Counted from the stretch's first letter, positions 43,677-53,054 are shown. The stretch is DNA of 64,000 bases from Sphingomonas sp. Leaf339 (GCF_001426195.1 NZ_LMRS01000034.1:248001-312000); one strand, 5' to 3'. Translations and numbers: made by a program. The notes: generated from the sequence alone by a model not told the origin.

Positions 43677-46592
43677 ATGATGAACCGAACCTTGCTGCGC
43701 TCTGGCGTGTGCCTCGCTGCCGTGCTGATGAGCGGCACCACCGCATACGCTCAAGCCGTCGATGTCGGCCCTGCGGTCGCGGCCGATGCTTCCACCGGCG
43801 AGGCGGCCGATACGTCCGAGCCTGACGACATTATCGTTACCGGATCGCGGATTCGTCAGAGCCCGTTGGAGCAACGCTCGCCCGTCGTCACGCTGGATTC
43901 CGCCGCGCTGGCGCAAACCGGTCTCACCTCGGTGGCGGATATCCTGCAGCGTTTGCCAAGCGCGGCCGGCGGTCTCAACACCAAGGCCAACAACTCGGGT
44001 AATATCGGCAACCCGCAGGATGGTGGCGGGGTCGGCGCCGGCTCGGCCGAAATCGACCTTCGCTATCTGCTCGCGAAGCGCACGCTCGTGCTCGTCGACG
44101 GACTTCGCTACGTCAATGGCGCCTCGGCCAGCGGTATCCCCGGCGTGGTCGATCTGAACTCCATCCCGAACAGTGCGATCGAGCGCATCGAGGTGCTGCA
44201 ATCCGGCCAGTCACCGCTCTATGGCTCGGACGCCATCGCCGGGGTCGTCAATATCATCACGAAGAGCAGCCAGCAGGGCCTGCGCATGTCCGGCCAATTC
44301 GGCACGTTTCGCGCGGGCGACGGACATTCTTACAATGGCGACATCAGCTATGGCGTGAAGGGACCGTCCACGTCGATGGTCATCGGCGCCAGCTATGTGA
44401 AGGAAGGAAGCGTTCGAACGCGGGATCGTGAGATTTCGCAGTTTCCCAATCCGGGGCAGACGTCTTGTACCGATCCGCGTGGCGGCTGTTCGGGCGCAGC
44501 GCTTGGCGGCCGGGTGGTATTCAATGCCGGCAATGCCATTCGCCCCCAGGGTGGCACCATCACTGTGCGCCAAAACGGCCTCACCACTCGCGGCGTCTAT
44601 GATCCCACGCTGGTCGGTGGCGATTTTCGCGCGTTCACCGCGGCGGACCGCTTCAACTTCGCGCCGTTCAACTATTTCCTGACCCCGTCCGAACGCTATG
44701 GTGCGTTCGGCAGCTTCAGGCAGGAACTCGGCTCGGATATCAATCTACGCCTGAAGGCCGTCTATAATCGCCGGAACTCGCAGAACCAGGCCGCCTTCCT
44801 GCCGCTGAACGTCGGACCCGACGCAGGCACCGGCACGCTCACCGACCGGATTTCGATCGATGCGACAAACCCGTTCAATCCCTTCGGTGTCACGCTGTCA
44901 GCCGGCGGGGCCGGCCAGCCGGCCGCGAATTACGCGCTGATCGGCCGCCGCCTCGTCGAGGCGGGTCAGCGCACCTATAGTCAGCAGGTCGACACGATGA
45001 CCCTGAGCGCCACGCTGGATGGCAAGTTCCAGATCGGCGAAAAGCGGTTCTACTGGGACGTGAACGCAGTACAGGGCTTGAACGACGCCAAGCAGGTTTT
45101 CACCGGCAACATCAACACGCAGCGCCTGGCACAAGCACTGGGCCCGCTTTCGCAATGCACGGGCGAATGCGTGCCGTTCAACATTTTCGGCGGCGCGGGT
45201 TCGATCACGCCGCAAATGCTTGCCTATGTCGGCTTTGTCGAGCGCGCCAAGAGCAACCAGGAACTGCAAGACTACACCGCCAACTTGTCCGGCGAACTCT
45301 TTGACCTGCCCGGCGGTCCGGTCGGTATCGCAGTCGGCTACGAACATCGTTATCAAGAGGGGTCGTTCACGCCCGATCCGCTGATCCAGGCGGGCTTTGG
45401 CGCCGACATCCCCGCGCAGGCCGCGCGGGGCGCCTTCAATTCGGACGAAGTGTACGGAGAAATCCGCATTCCGCTGCTGAAGGACGTACCATTCTTCAGT
45501 TCGCTGGAGGCATCCGGCGCGGTTCGCCATGTGAATTACTCGACGAGCGGCAGCAATACCACCTTCACCGCCACCGGACTGTGGAAGCCGATCCCCGATC
45601 TGCTGTTACGCGGCTCCTTCGCCGAAGGCTTCCGCGCCCCCAGCATCGGCGAGCTTTTCGGCGCACAGTCGCGATCCGATATCGGCGTGCCCGATCCGTG
45701 CAGCAATATCGCCGGCTCCCGTTATCAAGCATCGGCAACGGTGCGCGCAAATTGCACCGCGAACGGCGTGCCCGCCAACGGCAGCTATCAGGAACCGATC
45801 GGCCAGTTGGGCGTGACAACGGGTGGCAATCGCGCACTGGCGCCCGAGACTTCCAAGACGTGGCTGTTCGGTGGCGTCATCAGCCCGGCCTTTGTCCGGG
45901 AAAGCGGCTTCGCCAGCCAGTTCGCGCTGGAGGCGAATTACTACGACATCAAGGTGTCGGGCGCGATCGCCTCAACCAACCCGCAGGTAACGCTGGCTCG
46001 TTGCGCAGAGGCGGGCGATGCGCTGAGCTGCACGAACGTGGTGCGCAGCAGCAGCGGTCGGATTTCCAGCATCATCGGCCTGTTGCAGAATATCGGGCAG
46101 ATCCGCACTCGCGGTATCGATCTGACGCTCAACTACCGGTCGCCCCAGACCGGCGCGGGCATCTTTGGCCTGTCGCTGAACGGCAACCACCTGATGAAGT
46201 ACACCGAAACGACGCCGACCTCGACCGGGTTCAGTGCGATCAGCTATCGCGGCACCACCCGTGGTTCGCCGGATCAATCCTATCCCAAGTTCAAGGGAAC
46301 CGGTGTCGTCAGCTGGAGCCTCGCTGACTTCGAAGCGTCGTTCACCGGCCGCTATATCAATCACGTTACCGAGAACACGGGAAACCGGTTGGCCAATACC
46401 TTTTACGGTGATGTCCAGCTGATCTTCGCGCCGTCCTTCCTCGATAAGAAGGTCGATTTCACGGTCGGCGTTCGCAATGTGTTTGATCAGGATCCGCCCG
46501 CCTGCACGACCTGCACCGGTCCGAACTACGACCCGACGACTTACGATGTCCCTGGTCAGTTCGGGTATCTTCGCGTCTCATACCGCATGTAA
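43677..46592 (+). CDS. TonB-dependent receptor
   Basis: A 971-aa receptor from the ATG at 43677 with an upstream G-rich ribosome site (AGGGGGG). Signal peptide MMNRTLLRSGVCLAAVLMSGTTAYAQA. The TonB-box-like DDIIVTGSRIRQS is followed by the plug (SVADILQRLPSAAGG, IDLRYLLAKRTLVLVDGLRY, VEVLQSGQSPLYGSDAIAGV). It ends LRVSYRM. It is of the class found in sphingomonads for oligosaccharide or other small-molecule import and differs from the RFPD-type receptors in region 1. It precedes the fucose genes, but a role there is only guessed from position. Confidence 0.93.
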   Translation: MMNRTLLRSGVCLAAVLMSGTTAYAQAVDVGPAVAADASTGEAADTSEPDDIIVTGSRIRQSPLEQRSPVVTLDSAALAQTGLTSVADILQRLPSAAGGLNTKANNSGNIGNPQDGGGVGAGSAEIDLRYLLAKRTLVLVDGLRYVNGASASGIPGVVDLNSIPNSAIERIEVLQSGQSPLYGSDAIAGVVNIITKSSQQGLRMSGQFGTFRAGDGHSYNGDISYGVKGPSTSMVIGASYVKEGSVRTRDREISQFPNPGQTSCTDPRGGCSGAALGGRVVFNAGNAIRPQGGTITVRQNGLTTRGVYDPTLVGGDFRAFTAADRFNFAPFNYFLTPSERYGAFGSFRQELGSDINLRLKAVYNRRNSQNQAAFLPLNVGPDAGTGTLTDRISIDATNPFNPFGVTLSAGGAGQPAANYALIGRRLVEAGQRTYSQQVDTMTLSATLDGKFQIGEKRFYWDVNAVQGLNDAKQVFTGNINTQRLAQALGPLSQCTGECVPFNIFGGAGSITPQMLAYVGFVERAKSNQELQDYTANLSGELFDLPGGPVGIAVGYEHRYQEGSFTPDPLIQAGFGADIPAQAARGAFNSDEVYGEIRIPLLKDVPFFSSLEASGAVRHVNYSTSGSNTTFTATGLWKPIPDLLLRGSFAEGFRAPSIGELFGAQSRSDIGVPDPCSNIAGSRYQASATVRANCTANGVPANGSYQEPIGQLGVTTGGNRALAPETSKTWLFGGVISPAFVRESGFASQFALEANYYDIKVSGAIASTNPQVTLARCAEAGDALSCTNVVRSSSGRISSIIGLLQNIGQIRTRGIDLTLNYRSPQTGAGIFGLSLNGNHLMKYTETTPTSTGFSAISYRGTTRGSPDQSYPKFKGTGVVSWSLADFEASFTGRYINHVTENTGNRLANTFYGDVQLIFAPSFLDKKVDFTVGVRNVFDQDPPACTTCTGPNYDPTTYDVPGQFGYLRVSYRM

Positions 46593-46600
46593 CGACACTC

Positions 46601-46637
46601 GTTCGCCACCTTGTCCGATTGCGACAAGGTGGCGAAC
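46601..46637. terminator. Perfect 15-bp hairpin after TonB receptor
   Basis: GTTCGCCACCTTGTC (46601-46615) and GACAAGGTGGCGAAC (46623-46637) pair perfectly around a 7-nt loop, 8 bp after the receptor stop. No T-run follows, so it is a probable but weak intrinsic terminator or an mRNA-stabilising stem. Confidence 0.7.
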
Positions 46638-46645
46638 GGGGCGCG

Positions 46646-46798
46646 ATGGTCGGGAGTAAGGACGGCGATTATATCGTCCTAGGTCTGCGAGATGCCTACG
46701 GGAATGAAACCCGCCGTCCCATCAATGTTGTCGGCGACACGATGACTTCGATCTTCGGCTTCGGCCCTCTCGTCGTCCTGTCGGGTGTATTTGGGTAG
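46646..46798 (+). other. Small open frame, possible remnant
   Basis: A 50-codon frame (VGSKDGDYIVLGLRDAYG..., ending GVFG) starting right behind the hairpin. It reads like the tail of a real protein but has no start signal, family or neighbours to support it. It could be a fragment left by a deletion. Confidence 0.25.
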
Positions 46799-46855
46799 AC
46801 GGAATCATGACTCGATGCGCAGCCTGTGTATCAGTTCTGACAGAACCCAATCCGA

Positions 46856-48055
46856 CTACGACCCGCGAGCGAGACATCCTGGCCCCGCCGGCTGGCTAGT
46901 CTTGTAGGTTAAGACAAATTCCTGATGCCCCAGATCCTCCGATTTGGTTTTCCGACCATCCGCCACCATTTCGATCAGCTCGACGATTTCCGCCCCTACC
47001 TCATCAAGAGTGGCATCCCCTTCGAGGATACGACCGGCATCGATATCCATATCGTCTTCCATGCGACGATACGTTTCCGGATTGGCGCAAATCTTGATCA
47101 CGGGAGAAATTGCCGAGCCGACGACCGAACCCCGGCCCGTGACGAACAGGTTGATGTGCGCGCCGCATGCGATCAGTTCCGCGATCTCGGCATTGTCGAC
47201 GATGTTCGGAAATCCGAATTTCGGATCACCGGGGGGCACGACATCGAGAAGATACAGGCCCGGCGCCGATGCCTGTTCCGCCGGCAGGATCACGCCGTCG
47301 ATCCGACGGCTGCCGGATTTTGCATATGCGCCGGCGGATTTTTCCTCCTGACTGGAAAGCCCCCCCTCGGCATTGCCAGGAGCAAAGCTGCCATATCCCA
47401 TCGCGCGATAATAATGCTCGGCCTGTCGGATCGACGCGATGATCGCGTCAGCAACCATGAACGATGCCGCCCGCTCGGCCATATGGCCTTCGCAGCCGAT
47501 CATCTCGCCTGTTTCCTCGAAAATACACGTCGCTCCCGCGTCGATCAGCGTATCGAAGGCGCGGCCAACAGCAGGATTTCCGGTGATTCCGCTGGTGCCA
47601 TCCGACCCGCCGCAGATGGTGCCGATCACCAGTTCGGATCGATCCATCGCCACCCTGACGGCCCGGTCGTCGGCCATTTGAATAACCCGCCCCACCGCCG
47701 CCACGCCGTCAGCGATCGCCGCACGCGTACCGCCGACCTGCTGAATGACGACGGTTTCTACCGGGCGATGATGGTCGATAGCGTGAGCGGCGAGCGCTTC
47801 GCGATTGAAGCTCTCGCATCCCAGTGACAACAGCACGACGCCACCGACGTTGGGATGAGTTGTCAGCGCCTTCATCATCGCGAGGGCATAATCGTTGGGA
47901 TAGCATCCGGGAAAGCCGATCAATTGAACGCGCGGGTCGTCGAATGACTGGACCACCCGCCGTGCCACATGGTGCGCGCATTCCACCAGATATACGACCA
48001 GGATCGCATCTCGGATGCCCTTGCGGCCGTCCGAGCGCAGCCACGCGTTCATCAT
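46856..48055 (-). CDS. UxaA-type sugar-acid dehydratase, large (C-terminal) subunit
   Basis: A 399-aa protein of the altronate/galactarate dehydratase C-terminal family: GFPGCYPNDYA, VVLLSLGCESFNRE, VIGTICGGSDGTSGITGNPAVG, FEETGEMIGCEGHM. In UxaA/GarD this domain forms the active site with an iron ligand set around the conserved Cys/His/Glu residues. The N-terminal SAF domain is encoded by the separate upstream gene, overlapping by ATGA. In this fucose locus it most likely dehydrates L-fuconate (or L-galactonate) to the 2-keto-3-deoxy acid, replacing the enolase-type FucD. Altronate is the alternative substrate. Confidence 0.88.
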   Translation of the reverse strand: MMNAWLRSDGRKGIRDAILVVYLVECAHHVARRVVQSFDDPRVQLIGFPGCYPNDYALAMMKALTTHPNVGGVVLLSLGCESFNREALAAHAIDHHRPVETVVIQQVGGTRAAIADGVAAVGRVIQMADDRAVRVAMDRSELVIGTICGGSDGTSGITGNPAVGRAFDTLIDAGATCIFEETGEMIGCEGHMAERAASFMVADAIIASIRQAEHYYRAMGYGSFAPGNAEGGLSSQEEKSAGAYAKSGSRRIDGVILPAEQASAPGLYLLDVVPPGDPKFGFPNIVDNAEIAELIACGAHINLFVTGRGSVVGSAISPVIKICANPETYRRMEDDMDIDAGRILEGDATLDEVGAEIVELIEMVADGRKTKSEDLGHQEFVLTYKTSQPAGPGCLARGS

Positions 48056-48351
48056 GCCTGATCCCCAGCGGCATCACGCAGATGTGCCGGCATATAATCG
48101 CTCTTCATGTTGTGCATGTGGATCCACTCACCAGGCGCGGCATCGGCCGTCATCGACCCAATCGCCATCCCGTATTTCACGACCTTGTCCCCGACCTTTA
48201 GCGGGATCAGCGCCAGTTTGTGACCCAGCGGCACACGGACGGTGACCATGAATTCCTGGTGGTCGGTTGCGATGGTCTCACCGGCCTCGATATCGCGGCA
48301 ACAGACGACGACATTGTCTGTGGACGTCAGCTGGATCACGGCCGTCGTCAC
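48052..48351 (-). CDS. UxaA-type sugar-acid dehydratase, small (SAF-domain) subunit
   Basis: A 99-aa SAF-domain protein: NVVVCCRDIEAGETIA, VRVPLGHKLALIPLKVGDKVVKYG, IGSMTADAAPGEWIHMHNM. This is the N-terminal domain of one-piece UxaA. Here it is a separate gene overlapping the aldo/keto reductase stop and the large subunit start by 4 nt each. It should pair with the 399-aa protein. Confidence 0.88.
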   Translation of the reverse strand: MTTAVIQLTSTDNVVVCCRDIEAGETIATDHQEFMVTVRVPLGHKLALIPLKVGDKVVKYGMAIGSMTADAAPGEWIHMHNMKSDYMPAHLRDAAGDQA

Positions 48352-49382
48352 CGGGCAGCCGTCGGCACGGGCGCGTCGCGTCGGATGAGGTTCTGCTCGC
48401 GCAACTCATTCCAGAAATCGTCGGGAATCTGTTCGCGGTATAGCGTCATCGTCTGCTGGACCCGGTCGGCGCTGCCGAGGCCGGGGATAACGCTGGCCAC
48501 CTGGCGGTTTGCCAGTACGAATTGCAGGGCCGCAGCCGGCAGGCTGACGCCGTGCCGATCAGCGACATCCTCAATCTGACGGACGCGCGCCACGACATGT
48601 TCGGGTGCTATGCCATAGTCGTAATGAACCACCCCGCCGCCCTTGGTTCCCATGGCCAGAATGCCACTATTATATGGTCCGCCGATCACGATCGACGTAT
48701 TGTCAGACGCTGAGGCGGGGAACAGTTCGTCGAGCGCATCATGTTCAAGAAGCGTGTAGCGACCAGCCAGCAATATGACGTCCAGACGGGTCTCATGCAT
48801 GGCGTCCAAACAGACGTCGATCTCGTTCACGCCAAGACCGAATGCCTTGATCGCCCCCTCGTCGCGCAAACGTTCAAGTGCCCTGAAGCCGCCGCCCGTG
48901 GTCAATTGGTCCCAATAATATGAAGCGCGAGACGCATGGGTCCGTTGTCCGATGTCATGCACATACAGGATATCGACATGATCCAGGCCCAGCCGCTGCA
49001 GGCTATGGTCGTGGCTCCTGAGTATGCCATCACCCGTATAGTCGTATGTCATCTGGAACGGCATCGGTGACCGGAAACCGTCTCGCTCCCGGTCATCGAT
49101 CACGGTAGAATCGGGCTGCATCAATCGGCCCACCTTGGTGGAGACGATCAGCTCGGTTCGTAACCGCACGGCGTCTCCGGTGCGCCGTTCCGACAGACCG
49201 CGGCCATAATGCGGTGCCGTATCGATATAGCCAATCCCGGCCTCGATCGCGCGGTCGAGAGCAGCCCGTGCTACCGCGTCGCTGACCGGGGTAAACAGAT
49301 TGCCCAGCGTCGCTGCCCCGAAGCCGAGTTCGGTGACGAGGAGATCAGTCGCGCCTAACGACCGTCGTGGAATGGCCGTCAT
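48348..49382 (-). CDS. Aldo/keto reductase, L-fucose dehydrogenase-like
   Basis: A 344-aa protein from ATG 49382, which overlaps the MFS stop (ATGA). The tetrad is D54, Y59, K83 and H142 (DTAPHYGRG, STKVGR, YVHDIG). The pattern (SLGATDLLVTELGFGAATLGN, PFQMTYDYTGDGILRS, RYTLLEHDALD) is that of D-threo-aldose/L-fucose 1-dehydrogenases, which oxidise L-fucose, L-galactose and D-arabinose to lactones. It fits the first step of the oxidative L-fucose pathway, between the symporter and the dehydratase genes. Confidence 0.88.
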   Translation of the reverse strand: MTAIPRRSLGATDLLVTELGFGAATLGNLFTPVSDAVARAALDRAIEAGIGYIDTAPHYGRGLSERRTGDAVRLRTELIVSTKVGRLMQPDSTVIDDRERDGFRSPMPFQMTYDYTGDGILRSHDHSLQRLGLDHVDILYVHDIGQRTHASRASYYWDQLTTGGGFRALERLRDEGAIKAFGLGVNEIDVCLDAMHETRLDVILLAGRYTLLEHDALDELFPASASDNTSIVIGGPYNSGILAMGTKGGGVVHYDYGIAPEHVVARVRQIEDVADRHGVSLPAAALQFVLANRQVASVIPGLGSADRVQQTMTLYREQIPDDFWNELREQNLIRRDAPVPTAAR

Positions 49383-50692
49383 GCCATGGCTTTCGTCGAG
49401 CCCGCATCCGAACGCGTGCAGGCCATCGCGAACACGAACACGACGGCGAAGCAGACTGCCGGTACGAGCATTGCCGTCGAAATGCCGGCTCGGTCGGAAA
49501 CCCATCCGGTCAGGGCAGTGACCCCTGCCCCGCCGATGATCGCCATGATGATGAGCGACGAACCCAAACGACGAAGCGGTCCCAGCCCTTCCACGCCCAA
49601 CGCGAAAATCGTGGGAAACTGGATCGACATGAAGAAACTCGCGGCGACCAAGGCATAAAGCCCCGCGTGACCGTCAAGCGTCGCGGCAGCGATCGCCAGC
49701 CCGGCCGATATCGCCGCAAATACGGCAAGCAAACGGACAGGCGCGATGCGTGCCATCAACGCGGTGCCGGCAAAACGACCAACCGAGAACAGGATCAGCG
49801 AGGCGAACAGCGCATCTGCGCCACCGCGCTCCGATACGCCGAGATTTCCCTGAGCGTAGCGGATCGTGTAGCTCCACAATCCGACCTGTGCCCCGACGTA
49901 GAAGAATTGGGCGACCACCGCACCCACCAGCCGGGGGCGGCGCAAGACATCGGCAAAACTTCCCGGTCGGGCGCCCGATCCTGTTTCACGTCGAACGCCT
50001 CCTGGAAAACGTAAAAATGCCGCCGTTACGGCGAACAGCAGGACGACGCCGGCGATCACCAGATAGGGCACGGCCACGGCCTGGACTTCGGACTGCAGGA
50101 ATGCCGTGCGAGCGGCATCGCTCATGGCCGAGAGCGCCCGTTCATCATGCTCGATGCCCGACAGAATGAAATTGCGACCGATCAGAATTCCACTGATGGC
50201 CCCCAGCGGATTGGCCGCTTGCGCCCAATTCAGTCGTCTCGTCGCCGTGGATGGATCACCCAGCTCGGTAATCAGTGGATTGGCGGAGGTCTCCAGAAAC
50301 GCGAGACCGGCCGCAATGACAAACAAGGCGAAGAGAAAAAGCTGATAAGCGCTGAGAAGTGCCGCGGGGTAAAAGAGCAACGCGCCGGCTGCGTAGAGCG
50401 AAAGGCCCGTTACGATCCCGGCCTTGTATCCATAGCGCCGCAGGACCGCCGATGCCGGAATGGCAAAGATGAAATATCCCAGGTAGAAAACTTGCTGAAC
50501 GAAGCTGGTACCAAAATCCGATAAGGTGAACGCCTTCCTGAAATGCGCGATCAGAATATCGTTCAGATTATTTGCCATTCCCCACAAGAAAAAGAGGGAC
50601 ACGGTGATGACGAGAGCGGGGCGATAATTGCGGTCGCCGATGCCAGCGGGATCGGCGATGTTTTCATCCACGATATCGGGGGCTGCGTGCAT
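49379..50692 (-). CDS. fucP: L-fucose:H+ symporter-like MFS transporter (FucP family)
   Basis: A 437-aa inner-membrane MFS protein with 12 predicted segments. FucP hallmarks: SLFFLWGMANNLNDILIAHFRKAF near residues 33-56, FVQQVFYLGYFIFAIPAS, LAFLETSANPLITELG and LNWAQAANPLGAISG. It would import L-fucose or a related sugar released by the GH95 enzyme. It is the first gene of a four-gene run (fucP, AKR, UxaA small, UxaA large). An IclR-type gene lies upstream on the same strand and a palindrome AAATA-N-TATTT in the gap. Confidence 0.9.
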   Translation of the reverse strand: MHAAPDIVDENIADPAGIGDRNYRPALVITVSLFFLWGMANNLNDILIAHFRKAFTLSDFGTSFVQQVFYLGYFIFAIPASAVLRRYGYKAGIVTGLSLYAAGALLFYPAALLSAYQLFLFALFVIAAGLAFLETSANPLITELGDPSTATRRLNWAQAANPLGAISGILIGRNFILSGIEHDERALSAMSDAARTAFLQSEVQAVAVPYLVIAGVVLLFAVTAAFLRFPGGVRRETGSGARPGSFADVLRRPRLVGAVVAQFFYVGAQVGLWSYTIRYAQGNLGVSERGGADALFASLILFSVGRFAGTALMARIAPVRLLAVFAAISAGLAIAAATLDGHAGLYALVAASFFMSIQFPTIFALGVEGLGPLRRLGSSLIIMAIIGGAGVTALTGWVSDRAGISTAMLVPAVCFAVVFVFAMACTRSDAGSTKAMA

Positions 50693-50807
50693 CAGGCGCC
50701 CCTTTCCGCGTTGCTGAAAAATGCCACCGGTACGGGGAACGGCTGAAACGCCCTGAACCGATGGAAGTCGCCGCTATCCAAGCTGGTCATCGAAGCGCCT
50801 CTCACAT

Positions 50808-50818
50808 AAATATTATTT
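50808..50818. promoter_or_regulatory. IclR-type operator candidate upstream of fucP
   Basis: AAATA-T-TATTT palindrome in the 190-bp gap between the IclR gene and fucP. The same AAATA-N-TATTT core recurs at 52823-52833 upstream of the dehydrogenase and GH95 genes. Confidence 0.6.
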
Positions 50819-50882
50819 TATCGGTAAAAGCTAGTTTGCATCCGCAGATATCGCAAGATAAAATCGGTAGCTCGACGATCGG

Positions 50883-51716
50883 CTAGTCGAGCTGCGGACG
50901 GGTATATCCCAGTCGATCCGAAATCCGTGCCGCCGCTTCGCCAAGGCGCAGCCGAGCCGCGGTTGCGTCAAGTTTTTGAGAGCCGTCGATCAATTCCAGA
51001 AATGGGATCGTCAGGGCCGCCATCAGTCCGCCGTCGAAGCCGAAGAGCGGATAACTCATATCAGTCACGCCGAATGTGACCGGGCTTCGCCGCACGTCGA
51101 ACCCTTCAGCGCGCACCCTTTTGAGGCGTAGCTGAAGTGCCGCCACATCAACCGGCGGTTGCCGCTCATGCAGCAGCCTGTCGATCAACAGTTCTGCCTT
51201 GTCGGGTGGCGACATCGCCAAGAGGATATGTCCCGAACAGCTGTTCAACAGGTCGATGCTGGCGCCCAGGCGGAGCGCGAAGCCGCGGGTGGCCGGGTTC
51301 TCCTCGCGGGCCACGATCATACCCTGCGTGCCGCTGACGACGACCAGATGGCAGGACTGTTCGATATCCTGCGCCAACGCCCGCATTTCCGGTAGAGCCG
51401 CCTCCACGACATTCTGCGCGGGCGTCGCGCTGAATGCGAGGTCGAGCAGCTTATAGGCCACCGAATAGCGATCGGTGACCGGCGATTTCTGAAGATAGCC
51501 GTGCCGTTCCATCACGATGACAATGCGGAACAATTCCCCAACCGACCGGTCGAGGACGGCGGACATCTCGCTGATCGTGGCGCCGCTGTTTTGCTTGGCA
51601 AGCAGCTCCAGAATTTCAAATGCCTTTTCAAGAGCCGGAGCGGCATAGCTTCCCTTGGGGCCTTCTCGCGTCATATCTTCTCCCGTCGACGGGATCGACG
51701 GTAACGGTTGCGTCAC
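50883..51716 (-). CDS. IclR-family transcriptional regulator
   Basis: A 277-aa protein: winged HTH at about 28-90 (ALEKAFEILELLAKQ, ISEMSAVLDRSVGELFRIVIVMERHGYL) and the IclR effector domain (LPEMRALAQDIEQSCHLVVVSGTQGMIVAR, NSCSGHILLAMSPPDKAELL, GVTDMSYPLF). The protein may start at M15 (51674), as the first 14 residues are unlike the family. It is 50 bp behind the zinc dehydrogenase and 190 bp ahead of fucP. It probably controls the locus through the AAATA-N-TATTT sites. Confidence 0.92.
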   Translation of the reverse strand: MTQPLPSIPSTGEDMTREGPKGSYAAPALEKAFEILELLAKQNSGATISEMSAVLDRSVGELFRIVIVMERHGYLQKSPVTDRYSVAYKLLDLAFSATPAQNVVEAALPEMRALAQDIEQSCHLVVVSGTQGMIVAREENPATRGFALRLGASIDLLNSCSGHILLAMSPPDKAELLIDRLLHERQPPVDVAALQLRLKRVRAEGFDVRRSPVTFGVTDMSYPLFGFDGGLMAALTIPFLELIDGSQKLDATAARLRLGEAAARISDRLGYTRPQLD

Positions 51717-51766
51717 GTCAGAACAATCACGCGCCGGAGCAACATGCGCCGCCGCGGGTAGCCCCG

Positions 51767-52777
51767 TCAGAACGTCGCGATCGCCTTCAAGACGTGATCG
51801 GCGCCGGCGATCAATTCGGAAATCCGCGTGGGGAGTTCGTCCGCATCCACACTGTGGGTGTGAAGCGCATCGGTATCGATCTTGCCGTTTCGGATCGCCG
51901 CGATCACCCGGTCAAAGTCGGTGGAAAGCGCATTTCGACTGGCGATCAGCGTCGTCTCGCGTTTGTGGAATTCGGGATCGGGAAAGACCAGGTCGCCCTT
52001 GACGACACTGATCAAAACATAACTTCCGCCCTGGGCCACATAATTCAAGCCGGTACACATCGCATCGATGTTGCCGGTGGCATCGAAGACGCAGTCAAAG
52101 AAGTCGCCGTCCGTCTGCTCCGCAAGCGTTTGATGGATCGCGCTATCGACGAGCACGGTGCTGTCGAAGCCCAGCCGTTGACGGGCGTAATCCAGCCGCG
52201 CCGCGCGAGTATCAATGATTGTGACCGCCGCACCGTCCAGTCGCGCAAACAGGGCAGCGGCGATACCGATCGGGCCAGCACCGACGACGAGCACGCGATC
52301 GCCCGATCGTAAGCCGCCACGGTTGACGGCATGGGCTCCGATCGCAAGGAATTCGACCATCGCCGCCTGCGACAGCGAAAGGCCCGTCGCATCGACCACC
52401 GCCGACTGTCTGACGACGATGCGATCCTGCATGCCGCCATCGATATGAACCCCCAATACCGCGATACGAGCACAGCAATTGGGCTTGCCCCTCCGACAGG
52501 CCACACAGGCGCCGCACGAAAGATACGGGTTGATCGTGACCACCTGGCCCTGTCGCAATGCCGATCCATCCGGCGCGGCCAAAACCTCGCCCGCCAATTC
52601 ATGGCCCATGACGCGGGGATAACTGAGGAATGGCTGGTTGCCGGTGAAGATATGATAGTCCGTGCCGCACAGGCCGACGCGGCGGATGCGGATCTCGACT
52701 TCATCCTCCGCACGGACCGGCGGCGCGCTCTGGATCACCTCGAGAGATAGTGGTTCTCGACACATCACGACGCGCAT
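51767..52777 (-). CDS. Zinc-dependent medium-chain alcohol dehydrogenase (sugar/sugar-acid type)
   Basis: A 336-aa MDR enzyme from ATG 52777, preceded by GAGAGGGAAGCC. Catalytic zinc ligands are C37 and H59-E60 (GLCGTDYH, GHELAGEV); structural zinc Cys C88, C91, C94 and C102; Rossmann motif VLVVGAGPIGIAAALFA and D/R after beta-2 (IDTRAARL) for NAD. The family includes threonine, sorbitol and L-galactonate/sugar-acid dehydrogenases. In this locus it could oxidise an L-fuconate-derived acid or L-galactonate; the exact step is not determined. Confidence 0.88.
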   Translation of the reverse strand: MRVVMCREPLSLEVIQSAPPVRAEDEVEIRIRRVGLCGTDYHIFTGNQPFLSYPRVMGHELAGEVLAAPDGSALRQGQVVTINPYLSCGACVACRRGKPNCCARIAVLGVHIDGGMQDRIVVRQSAVVDATGLSLSQAAMVEFLAIGAHAVNRGGLRSGDRVLVVGAGPIGIAAALFARLDGAAVTIIDTRAARLDYARQRLGFDSTVLVDSAIHQTLAEQTDGDFFDCVFDATGNIDAMCTGLNYVAQGGSYVLISVVKGDLVFPDPEFHKRETTLIASRNALSTDFDRVIAAIRNGKIDTDALHTHSVDADELPTRISELIAGADHVLKAIATF

Positions 52778-52821
52778 CGTTGGCTTCCCTCTCAGATTTT
52801 GCTCTGTCTTATTCCACATAT

Positions 52822-52834
52822 GAAATAGTATTTC
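52822..52834. promoter_or_regulatory. IclR-type operator candidate in divergent dehydrogenase/GH95 region
   Basis: GAAATA-G-TATTTC is a 13-bp perfect palindrome, sharing AAATA-N-TATTT with 50808-50818. It lies about 45 bp upstream of the dehydrogenase start on that strand, in the 277-bp divergent region before GH95. A related AT-rich stretch (GAATATACTTTTTC) near 53020 is closer to GH95. Confidence 0.65.
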
Positions 52835-53054
52835 TTCTTATGCAAGATAGGTGCTTGTCATCGGCATTTTCCTTGCGTGCTGAGGTTGAGGTTCGACGTG
52901 CTCGGAAACGATGGAATTAGCCGTTGGCGCATATGGTTCGCCGGAAAACATCTGTTTGCACCGGGCTGATATACGTCAGGGTCGCGTACTGTCCTATTGA
53001 CACCCTCTCATCAGCGAATATACTTTTTCATATAAGCAAAGACGGGAGAGGTGG

